Of a DNA stretch of 37,614 bases, positions 26,148 to 34,453 are shown piece after piece. The notes under the pieces were generated by a model. It searched no databases, was not told the DNA's origin, and saw only the letters and a list, made by a program, of their open reading frames with translations. Within the stretch, counting starts at the first letter, position 1; every line of letters starts with the position of its first letter. The translations under genes and the position numbers were made by a program. Source of the stretch: Candidatus Bathyarchaeota archaeon (lineage in GTDB: Archaea > Thermoproteota > Bathyarchaeia > Bathyarchaeales > Bathycorpusculaceae). The stretch spans positions 1-37,614 of the forward strand of contig PLSP01000030.1 of the NCBI GenBank assembly GCA_003165195.1, given 5' to 3'.

Positions 26148-27173
26148 ATGACCGTTTATTTAGCTCCATGGAACTTGGAACGTAACTTAATGGTAGAGGC
26201 AAACCGGCTCTATGACGAAGCAGGAACGTTTAGCTGCATAGAAAGAGGCGACTTGGTCGCTGTGAAACTGCATGTGGGCGAACTCGGCAATCCAAACTAC
26301 GTTCAACCGTTTTTTGTTCATGACATTATACGAAGAGTCAAAGAGGCAGGCGGCAAACCCTTCCTTACCGACTCCAACACATACTATCAAGCAATGCGCA
26401 ACAACGCCTACGACCACATGACGACCGCGCTAATTAATGGTTTCAATATGGCGCCTTTTATTGTGGCAGACGGTCTGAAAAGCGAAAACTACCGAACCTT
26501 GCCAACAAGGGGGATACTCGGTGAAATTGAGGTTTCAGGAGCAATCGCTGAAGCTGACGCAATGATTGTTATCACGCATGATAAGGGTCATGAACTCAGC
26601 GGGTTCGGCGGAGCCATAAAAAACTTAGGCATGGGCTGCTGCCCCAAAGCTGGCAAGTTTAGACAGCACCGAACCGTCGGCATCGAAGTAGACACCTCGA
26701 AATGCGTGGGCTGTGGCAAATGCAAAGAAGCATGTCCAATGAACCTACCTGATCTCATTGAAGGAAAAGCACGAAACACATCGACACTTTGTATGCGGTG
26801 CCCCATATGCAAAAGCGCATGCCCAATGGAAGCGATAAGCTTCACCCATCAGGAAGATCTGTGTAGAGCCCTATCTTCAGCAGCTTACGGAGTGCTTTCA
26901 ACTTTTAAGCCAAACAAGGTTTCATATGTAAGCTTTGCACGAAACATCACGGCGTTCTGTGACTGCCTGCCTATGCCAGGAGAAAACGTGATAAACGATG
27001 TTGGCATCTTTGCCTCCAACTCGCCAGTCAGCGTCGACGCAGCATTCCTCCAATCAATCGACTACAAAAAACTGAACAACCTCTCACACGTTGACTGCAT
27101 GCTACAGCTAACCGAAGCTAAAAAAATCGGCATCGAAGGCGACCTCAAACCGCAGATTCACAAACTTAGTTAA
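26148..27173 (+). CDS. DUF362 protein with two [4Fe-4S] ferredoxin motifs
   Basis: A 341-aa protein. Residues 1–165 are the DUF362 domain (GDLVAVKLHVGELGNPNYV, PFLTDSNTYY, THDKGHELSGFGGAIKNLGMG). Residues 180–230 carry two cluster motifs: Cys186/189/192/196 (CVGCGKCKEACP) and Cys215/218/221/225 (CMRCPICKSACP). The remaining ~110 residues (ICDCLPMPG-like FCDCLPMPGENVINDVGIFA) also belong to the family. Such proteins are presumed redox or electron-transfer proteins of anaerobes; the exact reaction is unknown. The ATG at 26148 is well supported by GAGAGGG and a TATA box, although the open frame runs ~500 nt further upstream as a chance extension. Confidence 0.9.
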   Translation: MTVYLAPWNLERNLMVEANRLYDEAGTFSCIERGDLVAVKLHVGELGNPNYVQPFFVHDIIRRVKEAGGKPFLTDSNTYYQAMRNNAYDHMTTALINGFNMAPFIVADGLKSENYRTLPTRGILGEIEVSGAIAEADAMIVITHDKGHELSGFGGAIKNLGMGCCPKAGKFRQHRTVGIEVDTSKCVGCGKCKEACPMNLPDLIEGKARNTSTLCMRCPICKSACPMEAISFTHQEDLCRALSSAAYGVLSTFKPNKVSYVSFARNITAFCDCLPMPGENVINDVGIFASNSPVSVDAAFLQSIDYKKLNNLSHVDCMLQLTEAKKIGIEGDLKPQIHKLS

Positions 27174-27180
27174 TAACAGC

Positions 27181-27375
27181 TTGGAAACAACACCAACGCA
27201 AACTACAAAACAAACGCCAACTGTTTCACTTTCCGGTGCTCCACAACTTAGCCAAAGCGCTATCGTAAACAATCCCACTCCAACGCAACAGCCAAGAGTC
27301 GCCAGTCCAAATAGCGATTGTAGTAGCAACCGTTTCAGCATCAAGTTTGATGGTCGTTGAGCTAAACGCTTCTTC
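27181..27375 (+). pseudogene. possible remnant of a Thr/Pro-rich surface protein tail
   Basis: One frame reads LETTPTQTTKQTPTVSLS and NNPTPTQQP, a typical Thr/Pro-rich stalk. It then jumps to another frame reading ESPVQIAIVVATVSASSLMV, a membrane-helix-like end. No start codon or ribosome site supports expression. The 228-nt gap after the DUF362 gene is otherwise empty. The low-complexity coding look could be chance. Confidence 0.25.
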
Positions 27376-27401
27376 AGACAAAAGAGCGCTTCAGCCTTGC
27401 A

Positions 27402-28163
27402 CTAAATTGTTACCGCTTGCGGTTTTGATGCCATTTTTCGTCTCCGCACCAAATAAAGGATAAGCAAAATTGCGATTATGGCGACTGCAGCTATGATTAG
27501 GTAACGTGCAATGCCAGCGACCTCCGACCAATGGTTTCCCAAAAACCAGCCAAAATAAACCAAAGTCACATTCCATAGCAGACAACCGGCAGTTGTGTAG
27601 ACTATAAACTTCTTCAGAGACATTCGAGCTGCACCAGCCGGAAAAGAAAACGTCGTTCTAAAACCAGGAACCAGACGACTTAGAAATACAGTGAGGGCGC
27701 CATGTTTCTTGAACCAAGTCCCAGCACCTTCGAGCTGGTCTGTGTTGAAGATGACTTTGCCCAGAATTTTGTGTTGGGATAGGCTGCGGGCACCTTTAAA
27801 GCCGATGTAGTAATCAATTAGTGCACCTGCTAATCCTGCGACTGTTGAAATGGATACAATGATCCAGAAGTTAAGCTGACCTAAAGATACAAGATAGCCT
27901 GCAAAGGGAAGAACCACCTCGCTTGGAATAGGCAACGAGCTTGATTCCAATAGCATCAAACCGAAAATGCCTGCGTAACCCCAAGACTGCACCGTTGAAG
28001 TCACTGACTGCGTAAAAGAAATAATTGAACCAATCAAGGGGCCACTTGTAATCGGCGCTCCTTCAATAATAACATCTTCCAAAATCTCAAAAAAAACATA
28101 AAGTGTAACAATAATAGCTATGGCTGCAACAATCAATTGAGGCGCTTTCTTACGCAATTCCAT
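27402..28163 (-). CDS. DedA / SNARE-associated family membrane protein
   Basis: About 253 aa with five or six hydrophobic segments. The DedA hallmarks are present: GLMLLESSSLPIPSEVVLPFAGYLV, GALIDYYIGFKGA, and FLSRLVPGFRTTFSFPAGAARMSLKKF. The acidic ESSSLPIPSE and the FxxRxxPGxRT motif are the conserved functional sites. Members flip or carry lipids or couple to proton gradients. I prefer the ATG at 28163; a TTG 18 codons earlier would overlap the expected transcription start, judging from the TATA box (TAAAATATC, ~28225). It ends in a basic cytoplasmic tail (RRRKMASKP). Confidence 0.9.
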   Translation of the reverse strand: MELRKKAPQLIVAAIAIIVTLYVFFEILEDVIIEGAPITSGPLIGSIISFTQSVTSTVQSWGYAGIFGLMLLESSSLPIPSEVVLPFAGYLVSLGQLNFWIIVSISTVAGLAGALIDYYIGFKGARSLSQHKILGKVIFNTDQLEGAGTWFKKHGALTVFLSRLVPGFRTTFSFPAGAARMSLKKFIVYTTAGCLLWNVTLVYFGWFLGNHWSEVAGIARYLIIAAVAIIAILLILYLVRRRKMASKPQAVTI

Positions 28164-28225
28164 TAGCCTTTGACGCGAAACCAATAGCCCATTGCCCGCT
28201 TTAACTTTCCAGCACAATGATATTT

Positions 28226-28258
28226 TAGCTTATGCCCATAAAGATCAAAAATAAGCTA
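28226..28258. promoter_or_regulatory. perfect 8-bp inverted repeat at the DedA promoter
   Basis: TAGCTTAT (28226–28233) and ATAAGCTA (28251–28258) are perfect inverted arms separated by 17 bp. The inner arm borders the TATA-like element of the DedA gene, so it may be an operator. A weak hairpin is the alternative. Confidence 0.35.
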
Positions 28259-28522
28259 GATGACGCATGGAGTCAGTTGGAACTCTTGTAAAATTGTAAA
28301 TATAGCTTCACTTAGCGGCAGGGAAGCGGTTAGTTTAGCTTTACAAACAAGTAAACTCGGCTTTGCAAAAAAGGATAAATGAAGAGTTACTCAAGATGAG
28401 GCATCAAGAAGATGTACTTTAGATGGGCAAAAAAGCGTTTCCAAAACAGGAGATAAATGCGGGTCAGTTTAAGCATTTATTGGCGATCTTTGGCTCCGAA
28501 CTTGTTGAAGGTGCTTTGAGGT
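28259..28522. other. intergenic gap with no convincing gene
   Basis: Between the DedA promoter and the first RAM gene I see no credible coding frame or RNA gene. Its only notable content is a TTCCAAAAC block (28437–28445) matching one arm of the glnA operator, followed by GGAG, and an AAGGTG site serving the RAM gene. Confidence 0.5.
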
Positions 28523-28810
28523 TTGAGTAGGATTCTAGCAACAGTCGGCATTTACGTTGATCCCGCAAAGAAGCAAGAAGTTTTGGCCGGGCTTGCGAAG
28601 CTCGAAAACATGGACGAACTCTATGAGGTTGCAGGAGAATACGATATACTCTCACTTGTATCTGCTTCCTGCCTAGAAGAACTCAGAGAAACCCTTCAAA
28701 ACAGGATACTGAAAATCAAAGGCATAAACTGCATCATAGCCAACATAATACTCAAACCCCATAAAGCCTGTACTAAATTGCAAAAAAACCCTGCCACGGT
28801 AATGCATTAG
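28523..28810 (+). CDS. stand-alone Lrp/AsnC ligand-binding (RAM) domain protein, copy 1
   Basis: 95 aa without a DNA-binding helix-turn-helix. The RAM fold is clear: ILATVGIYVDPAKKQEVLAG (beta-1, helix-1), LYEVAGEYDILSLVSA (beta-2, with the glycine-containing ligand turn), LQNRILKIKGINCIIANIIL. TTG start, with AAGGTG ~10 nt upstream. These one-domain proteins bind amino acids or related small molecules and form octamers, often modulating full Lrp proteins. The second copy follows after 11 nt. Confidence 0.88.
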   Translation: MSRILATVGIYVDPAKKQEVLAGLAKLENMDELYEVAGEYDILSLVSASCLEELRETLQNRILKIKGINCIIANIILKPHKACTKLQKNPATVMH

Positions 28811-28821
28811 AGGCATGAATT

Positions 28822-29109
28822 TTGACGGAAAAACTGATTGCTTTCGTAGATATCTTTGTTGAATCATCGAAAATGGACGATGTTCTTGCTTCTCTGTCCA
28901 TGCTGGAAAACTTAGAGGAGCTATATGAGGTCACAGGCGAATTTGATTTAATTACTCTTGTGTCGGCCTCAGACATTGAGCAGTTCAGAGACATACTTAA
29001 AAACAAAATCATGAAGATTAACGGGGTCAAAAGCACTGTTAGCTCAATCGTTCTAAAAGCGTACAAGGGACCCAAATCAGAGCTCAACGCTTGTTCAATT
29101 GCACCTTAG
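28822..29109 (+). CDS. stand-alone RAM-domain protein, copy 2
   Basis: 95 aa and clearly paralogous to the upstream gene: LYEVTGEFDLITLVSASDIEQF aligns with LYEVAGEYDILSLVSASCLEEL, and both end near a KIxGI/VxxxxxxIxLK strand. TTG start, with AGAGG just before it. The pair looks like a tandem duplication that has diverged, so they may form a mixed oligomer. No HTH gene lies next to them. Confidence 0.88.
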   Translation: MTEKLIAFVDIFVESSKMDDVLASLSMLENLEELYEVTGEFDLITLVSASDIEQFRDILKNKIMKINGVKSTVSSIVLKAYKGPKSELNACSIAP

Positions 29110-29173
29110 ATTAAGGGCTAAGTAACTAATTCTAGCTCAATCTTTTTATCGGAACAATCCCAAGTACAAGTCA

Positions 29174-30061
29174 ATGTCAGGAAAACAATTCTTCACTGAA
29201 CGTTACAAGCAACTCGGCTGGAAATATAGAGAAATAAAACTGAGGCAAGCAATCCGCATAAACCAAACCAACGCTAAAAACAAGAATCTGCCCCAGCGAC
29301 TCAACAAATTAGGCGTCGAAGTTGAAAAGATTCCTTTTCTCATTTCAGGTTACTGGGTGACCCAAGCGAAGGTTTCGCCTGGAGCAACAGCCGAATATTT
29401 ACTTGGCATGTATTCGATGCAAGAAGCGGCCGCCCAAATTCCAGCGAGCCTCTTTACGGCTGTGAGCGGCAAAAATGTGCTTGACGCCTGCGCAGCGCCC
29501 GGCGGAAAAACGCTAGTGTTAGCGGACCTGATGGACAACAGCGGCACCATAACCGCGTTCGACGTGACCAAACATCGGCTGGTTGCGATGGCTAATCACT
29601 TGGAACGCTGCCACGTAAGCAACACAATAGTATACAACCTTGACGCACGGCAGGCGGCAAAACTCGACCGTAAGTTCGACCGTATACTGCTTGATGTTCC
29701 ATGCTCAGGAAACTTCGCTTCAGACAGGGAATGGTTTCTTAGAAGAACCTGGGAGGATGTAGAGCGGAACGCGAAATTGCAAAGGGAAATCCTCTCAGGC
29801 ACACTGAAATGCTTAGAACCAAACGGCGAAATCGTCTACTCAACATGTTCGCTGGAGCCTGAAGAAGACGAGTTAAACATTGATTGGGCAATAAAAAATC
29901 TAGGTCTCGCAGTTCAGCCAATTGACAGCTTTGGCGAGGCAGGGTTGACAGAGGTTTTCGGCATAAAAGTTGATCCCCAAATCGAACGTTGCAGAAGAAT
30001 CTGGCCTGACCAAACTCAGGGCTTTTTTGCATGTAAACTCAAGAGGGCAAGAGAACAATGA
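29174..30061 (+). CDS. NOL1/NOP2/Sun-family RNA 5-methylcytosine methyltransferase
   Basis: A 295-aa SAM-dependent enzyme. The SAM loop DACAAPGGKT (104–113) and ITAFDVTKHRL are present. Motif IV is DVPCSGN with Cys177, motif VI is YSTCSLEPEEDE with Cys225 (catalytic nucleophile). It methylates cytosine in tRNA or rRNA; which RNA is unknown. The N-terminal ~60 residues are a short RNA-binding extension. It overlaps the following PUA gene by 4 nt (ATGA), and together they resemble modification enzyme plus RNA-binding partner. Confidence 0.92.
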   Translation: MSGKQFFTERYKQLGWKYREIKLRQAIRINQTNAKNKNLPQRLNKLGVEVEKIPFLISGYWVTQAKVSPGATAEYLLGMYSMQEAAAQIPASLFTAVSGKNVLDACAAPGGKTLVLADLMDNSGTITAFDVTKHRLVAMANHLERCHVSNTIVYNLDARQAAKLDRKFDRILLDVPCSGNFASDREWFLRRTWEDVERNAKLQREILSGTLKCLEPNGEIVYSTCSLEPEEDELNIDWAIKNLGLAVQPIDSFGEAGLTEVFGIKVDPQIERCRRIWPDQTQGFFACKLKRAREQ

Positions 30062-30534
30062 GACCATACGAGGTTTTTGCCCGGCGATTCGGCGGAAAAA
30101 TAGTGTTCAACACAGAATCCATAGTTGAAAAAAGCCAGCGATATTACCTCTTGAATACCCGACTAAAACGCTTTGAGCAAGTTGACTTTTACTACGTCGG
30201 CTTGTACCTTGGCAAAGTCGGCAAGAAAGGCGGTTTCTTCCCAAGCTTCAATCTTCTAGACATGCTCGTAGAAGCTGTAGCCAACAAGATTGTTGTAGAC
30301 CAAAAAGCCGCTTGGCTATTTATCTGCGGCAGAGATGTTTTCAGCTCAGGCGTGGTGAAGGTGATGGGGTCAAAGCGTAAAGGCGACGCTACACTTGTGT
30401 TAAATGAGTTTGGAGAATGCTTGGGGTTCGGGCAGATAGAGGGGGAATTGGTTGGAAATGCAAGCGGGGTTGCTGTGCGCAATGTGTTAGATATTGGAGA
30501 TTTTCTACGGCGGGAAAGAACAAGAAGGTACTGA
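30058..30534 (+). CDS. Nip7-like PUA-domain protein
   Basis: A 158-aa protein. Its N-terminal ~65 residues resemble the pre-PUA part of Nip7, including FYYVGLYLGKVGKKGGFFPSF, followed by a C-terminal PUA domain (KIVVDQKAAWLFICGRDVF, VLNEFGECLGFGQIEG, NVLDIGDFLRRE). PUA domains bind structured RNA; Nip7 acts in ribosome assembly. The gene is translationally coupled to the NSUN methyltransferase, so it may deliver or position that enzyme's RNA. Start and stop are clean. Confidence 0.82.
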   Translation: MRPYEVFARRFGGKIVFNTESIVEKSQRYYLLNTRLKRFEQVDFYYVGLYLGKVGKKGGFFPSFNLLDMLVEAVANKIVVDQKAAWLFICGRDVFSSGVVKVMGSKRKGDATLVLNEFGECLGFGQIEGELVGNASGVAVRNVLDIGDFLRRERTRRY

Positions 30535-30551
30535 AAAACGTGTATTGCTTG

Positions 30552-30566
30552 AAAAACGTTGTTTTT
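30552..30566 (+). terminator. hairpin after the NSUN–Nip7 operon
   Basis: AAAAAC and GTTTTT form a perfect 6-bp stem with a 3-nt GTT loop, ending in the T-run itself. It lies 18 nt after the Nip7 stop. The stem is A:T-rich and weak, but the position fits. Confidence 0.3.
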
Positions 30567-30653
30567 GTTGTGCACATTTGACTCTTTAATAGCCTCTTAT
30601 CCAAAAAACGGCTTTCTTGCGGTGAACGTTTATTCAAACAAATTAGGGATAAA

Positions 30654-30702
30654 CTTAAATATGTTCACTGTTTAAGTGGATTCCAAAACATATGATTTGG
30701 AA
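30654..30702 (+). promoter_or_regulatory. glnA promoter with a 22-bp dyad operator
   Basis: TATA box CTTAAATAT (30654–30662) with an upstream BRE-like GATAAA. The predicted transcription start (~30684) falls inside TTCCAAA-N8-TTTGGAA (30681–30702), a perfect 7-bp dyad whose spacer contains the palindrome CATATG. The second arm ends just before the gene. Glutamine synthetase genes are classically nitrogen-controlled; this is where a repressor would block initiation. The arm order (TTCC…GGAA) differs from the methanogen NrpR site. Confidence 0.6.
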
Positions 30703-30713
30703 TGGTGAAAGTC

Positions 30714-32174
30714 ATGGATGAACAAGTAAAGAAAGCAATTGAAACTCTTAAGGCAAACAACATCCGCTGGGTACACTCAGCATTTGTTGACGTAAGAGGC
30801 ATACTCCAAGACATGGTTCTCCCAGCCAGAGAATACCTAAACGGAGCAGCCTTCTCAGAGGGTGTAGGCTTCGACGGGTCCTCAGTTAGAGGCTTCAAAT
30901 CCATTGAAGAATCAGACATGATCTATATGCCCGACGCAAAAACACTTTCAGTAATGCCATGGGAAACTGACGAGAAACAGAAAAGCGCAATTATTTTAGG
31001 CGATTGCTTAGAAGCTTTCGGCGGCAAAGAACCCTCAGTTACATGCCCAAGAGGCTATGTTGCAAAGCGTGCCGTTAAAGCAGCCAAGGATATGGGGTAC
31101 ACCGGAATTTTTGCTCCTGAACTTGAACACTTCGTCTTCACCTCAATCGACCCAACTAAACTCACTTGGGACCTCTGGGCTGCTCCAAAAAGCGGCGAAG
31201 GAGACGCATGGGGCGCACCAAGAGTCGTGCCAGAATCACCTGAAATCAAACCAGGCGGCTTCATACTAAGACCAAAAGAAGCATACTACAGAACACCACC
31301 AGAAGACACCACCGTCGCATACAGAAACGAGGTCTCACAAATTTTAGAAGACAACTTTGGCTTAACAATCGAGAAACACCACCATGAAGTAGCAACTGTT
31401 GGCCAAGTGGAAATCGATTACAAATACGGAGAACTCTTAGAGACCGCCGACCGCGCACTGTACTTTAAGTTCGTTGCAAAAAACATAGCTAAAAAACACG
31501 GATTAATCGCCACCTTCATGCCGAAACCCATTTACTTGGACAACGCCAGCGGCATGCACGTCCACAGCAGCCTCTGGAAAGGTAAAGAAAACATAATGTA
31601 TGACGGCGAAGACGAATATGCGGAACTTAGCCAAATCGGCAGGTACTATGTAGGCGGCATTTTAGCTCACGCAAAAGCATTAACCGCAATTTGTTGCCCA
31701 ACAGTCAGCAGCTACAAACGGTTAGTTCCAGGATTTGAAGCACCAATCTACGTTATGTGGAGCAGACGCAACCGATCCTCTCTTGCAAGAATACCCCTGT
31801 ATTATAAAGGAGCAGGCTTTGCAGCTCAGAAACGAGTAGAATACCGTGGCGTAGATCCATCATGCAACCCATACCTTGCTTTCAGTTGCATTATGATGGC
31901 GGGACTTGAAGGAATCAAGAAGAAACTTGAACCAGGCGATCCAGTTGACCAAGACGTTTACAAACTCAGCAAAGCAAAACGCAAAGAACTCGGCATAAAA
32001 GAACTGCCCACTACTCTCAAAGACGCCCTTGACGAAATGGAAAGCGACGACATCATCAAAGAAACCTTAGGGAGCCACATCTTTGACGCCTTCATCGAAC
32101 TCAAAACAAACGATTGGAACCAATACTGCCTATACGTTTCCCCATGGGAAATAATGAAGTACCTTGACTATTAA
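30714..32174 (+). CDS. glnA: glutamine synthetase type I
   Basis: About 486 aa, standard GSI length. It joins ammonia and glutamate using ATP. Visible elements: FDGSSVRGFKSIEESDM (53–69), metal-binding ELEHFVF and HHHEVATVGQVEID (222–235), NASGMHVHSSLW (277–288), and RVEYRGVDPSCNPYLAFS late in the chain (usual form RVExRxPDxxxNPYL). The final WEIMKYLDY is where a second copy of this DNA reappears at 34.45 kb. I take the ATG at 30714 (GGTGA 6 nt before) over the ATG four codons earlier. A dyad over the predicted start site suggests nitrogen control. Confidence 0.94.
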   Translation: MDEQVKKAIETLKANNIRWVHSAFVDVRGILQDMVLPAREYLNGAAFSEGVGFDGSSVRGFKSIEESDMIYMPDAKTLSVMPWETDEKQKSAIILGDCLEAFGGKEPSVTCPRGYVAKRAVKAAKDMGYTGIFAPELEHFVFTSIDPTKLTWDLWAAPKSGEGDAWGAPRVVPESPEIKPGGFILRPKEAYYRTPPEDTTVAYRNEVSQILEDNFGLTIEKHHHEVATVGQVEIDYKYGELLETADRALYFKFVAKNIAKKHGLIATFMPKPIYLDNASGMHVHSSLWKGKENIMYDGEDEYAELSQIGRYYVGGILAHAKALTAICCPTVSSYKRLVPGFEAPIYVMWSRRNRSSLARIPLYYKGAGFAAQKRVEYRGVDPSCNPYLAFSCIMMAGLEGIKKKLEPGDPVDQDVYKLSKAKRKELGIKELPTTLKDALDEMESDDIIKETLGSHIFDAFIELKTNDWNQYCLYVSPWEIMKYLDY

Positions 32175-32241
32175 GTTGGGGTATTTCAAACCAAAAGACC
32201 GTCTATGAAAGCTGGGGTATTACCCCGCACTTTTCTTTTTT
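32147..32241 (+). repeat. glnA 3'-end direct repeat, copy A
   Basis: The last glnA codons and terminator region. Its first 18 bases, GGAAATAATGAAGTACCT, are identical in copy B at 34454, and similarity continues (CTATTAAGTT, then GGT-TTTC–CA–AAAAGAC) for about 95 bp. The two copies lie in the same orientation and bracket the acyl-CoA synthetase gene. Confidence 0.7.
32214..32241 (+). terminator. glnA terminator
   Basis: GGGGTA-T-TACCCC forms a perfect 6-bp stem (32214–32226), followed within 5 nt by a T-rich run (32231–32241). It lies 40 nt after the stop codon. Confidence 0.55.
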
Positions 32242-32655
32242 CATTTTAGTTCTTTGATTTTTAGTTGATTGTTGCGAACATATTTGCGCTTTGTTTATTG
32301 AGTTTGGATTAGCTGTTTCTTGTTTTTGAAACAGGAGACGCTACAGCCATAATTTTTTCAGGTATAGATTATTCGTTAGATGCTGAGGAAAACAGGGGTT
32401 AATGAAATGGTGGAAAAAAGGCTTTAGGTCATCATATCATTTATTATTAAAGAGACGTTGTTCCTAACGCCTTTTCTTGCAGGCTAATTATCATATTTGA
32501 TGGTTAATTGGAAAAACGTAGTTTAGGCATAAAAGGTTACTCCTTTGCCTGTATTACGTTAACAGTTCTTAATTGTTTGATAAATCAACATAGAATCAAA
32601 AGACTTTGTCATTATAGAATTGATTTGGAGAATGCACACTATGTTAGTTTCTCGC
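32242..32655. other. AT-rich intergenic gap without a gene
   Basis: Between the glnA terminator and the convergent acyl-CoA synthetase stop I see no coding frame with a start and ribosome site, no tRNA-like sequence and no clear repeat. It may hold remains of the inserted segment. Confidence 0.5.
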
Positions 32656-34203
32656 CTATTTTCCGTATTTAATTCTTAATTTGGTTTTTTCGATCTTTCC
32701 CGTGGGGTTGCGTGGCACTTTATCAAAAAAGATCTTGCGCGGTCTTTTATACTTCGGCAGCAGACCTTCAATAAAAGTCATGATTTCTTCTTCAGTTAAG
32801 CTTTCTCCAGATTTAACATCGATGACCGCACCGATTATTTCTCCCAGACGGTTATCCGGGATACCGATCACGCCTACGTCATATACTTTAGGATGGTTAT
32901 GAATGGCATCTTCAATCTCAATGGGATAAATATTCTCACCGCCTACAATAATCAAGTCTTTCTTACGGTCAACCAGAAAGACATAGCCGTCTTTATCTAT
33001 GCGCGCCATGTCACCTGTATGCAGCCAGCCATCAATGATGGTTTTTGCGGTTAGTTCAGGATTCTTGTAATATTCATGCATTACACCATCACCTTTGACG
33101 CACAGCTCTCCGACGATCGACGGCGAAATATTGCAGTTATCATCTGGTTGTACGATTTTAAGCTGCCAACCACTGCCGACTTTACCTACAGCGCCAGCCC
33201 GGAAGTCATTTTCCAATCCTAGGTGTACTGCACCAGGTCCAGTGGATTCACTGAGCCCATAATTATTGTCGTAGGCCATTGTCGGGAAATAATCCCACCA
33301 ATGCTGAACAAGAGCTGGCGGTACCGGTTGAGCGCCGATGTGCATCAAACGCCAGGATTTCAAGTTGTAATCTTTCAGCTTTAGTTCACCTTTATCGAGA
33401 GCCACCAAGATATCATGGGCCCAGGGGACTAGCAGCCAGACGATGGTCCCCAGTTCCTTAGTGACCGCATCCAGTACGTTTTTCGGGCTAAATTCAGTTA
33501 AGATAGTGCCCTTAGCGCCGGATATCAGGCTACCGAACCAGTGCATCTTTGCACCAGTGTGGTAAAGAGGAGGCAGCAGAACAAAATTATCATGGTGAGT
33601 CTGGTGATGATGTATTTGCTCAACTTTAGCGGCAAAACTCATGTTCTTATGGGTCAAGAGAACCGGTTTGGGATCACCCGTAGTGCCGGATGTAAAATAT
33701 AAACCGCATTCATCACTGGGAGTCAATTTAATTCCGGGGACTTCAACACTGGCTGTCTTTAAAATATCGTCATAACTGGTCATGCCTGCCGGGAGATTGG
33801 GCCCAAGATAGATATATTCTTTAATGGTAGGTGGTTTTATTTCCTGAACAGTTTTCAGGAAAAAATCCTCGAAGATAATCGCTTTGGCTTCCGCGATGTC
33901 AGAGCAGAATTTAAAATCCTGAGCGTAGAAACGATAATTTAGAGGTACTGCCCAGGCGCCGGTTTTGATGATGCCGAAATAGGCTATCAGCCAAGGGATA
34001 GAATTACGCATCCAGTGGATTACTTTATCGTCTTTTTTAATACTTTTTTGCAGCAAATAATTGGCGATGCGATTAGTTTCCTCGTCGAACTCTTTCCATG
34101 TAATTTGTTTGCGGTAGTTCTGGCTGGGTGTTAGCTCAATTAATGCCACATCATTGGGATATTTGCGAGCATTTTTTTCAAGCATTTCCACTATCGTAGG
34201 CAT
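32656..34203 (-). CDS. AMP-forming acyl-CoA synthetase (class I adenylate-forming enzyme)
   Basis: A 515-aa enzyme that activates a carboxylic acid through an acyl-adenylate to the CoA thioester. Core motifs: P-loop TSGTTGDPKP (171–180; usual PKG is PKP), YGLSEST (315–321), GWLHTGDMARIDKDGYVFLVDRKKDLIIVGGENIYP-type hinge (in pieces), and Lys503 in NPTGK. The substrate is unknown, but the length and hinge fit fatty- or aromatic-acid ligases. The gene stands alone, points against its neighbours, looks higher in GC than the flanks, and is bracketed by the duplicated glnA 3' end. It may have been acquired, perhaps from bacteria (inference). ATG start. Confidence 0.9.
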   Translation of the reverse strand: MPTIVEMLEKNARKYPNDVALIELTPSQNYRKQITWKEFDEETNRIANYLLQKSIKKDDKVIHWMRNSIPWLIAYFGIIKTGAWAVPLNYRFYAQDFKFCSDIAEAKAIIFEDFFLKTVQEIKPPTIKEYIYLGPNLPAGMTSYDDILKTASVEVPGIKLTPSDECGLYFTSGTTGDPKPVLLTHKNMSFAAKVEQIHHHQTHHDNFVLLPPLYHTGAKMHWFGSLISGAKGTILTEFSPKNVLDAVTKELGTIVWLLVPWAHDILVALDKGELKLKDYNLKSWRLMHIGAQPVPPALVQHWWDYFPTMAYDNNYGLSESTGPGAVHLGLENDFRAGAVGKVGSGWQLKIVQPDDNCNISPSIVGELCVKGDGVMHEYYKNPELTAKTIIDGWLHTGDMARIDKDGYVFLVDRKKDLIIVGGENIYPIEIEDAIHNHPKVYDVGVIGIPDNRLGEIIGAVIDVKSGESLTEEEIMTFIEGLLPKYKRPRKIFFDKVPRNPTGKIEKTKLRIKYGK

Positions 34204-34453
34204 GAGTACTTCAACGCCTCTCTCTTTTTAAGCGCCTCGGTACCTTAACCAAATATGAGGATATTTCTTGATAGTGGACTCAGTAGCGGAAAAAGTATTT
34301 ACAAGCATCCAGTTTAATTTCTCCACTTTTAGCTTCATCGTACCTCGATGTTTTCATCGTCCAGCCAACTCTTAGGATTCAGCGAATTTCAATGTTAGGG
34401 TAAAGTGAATACCTTTCAGCGCTTTAACTTGCTTGAAATTGGAAGTCTAAGTC

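Noticed and set aside
27108-27344. 78-aa hydrophobic minus-strand frame
   Set aside because: Antisense to the DUF362 end and to the Thr/Pro-rich tract; low-complexity Cys/Val/Gly composition is a shadow effect.
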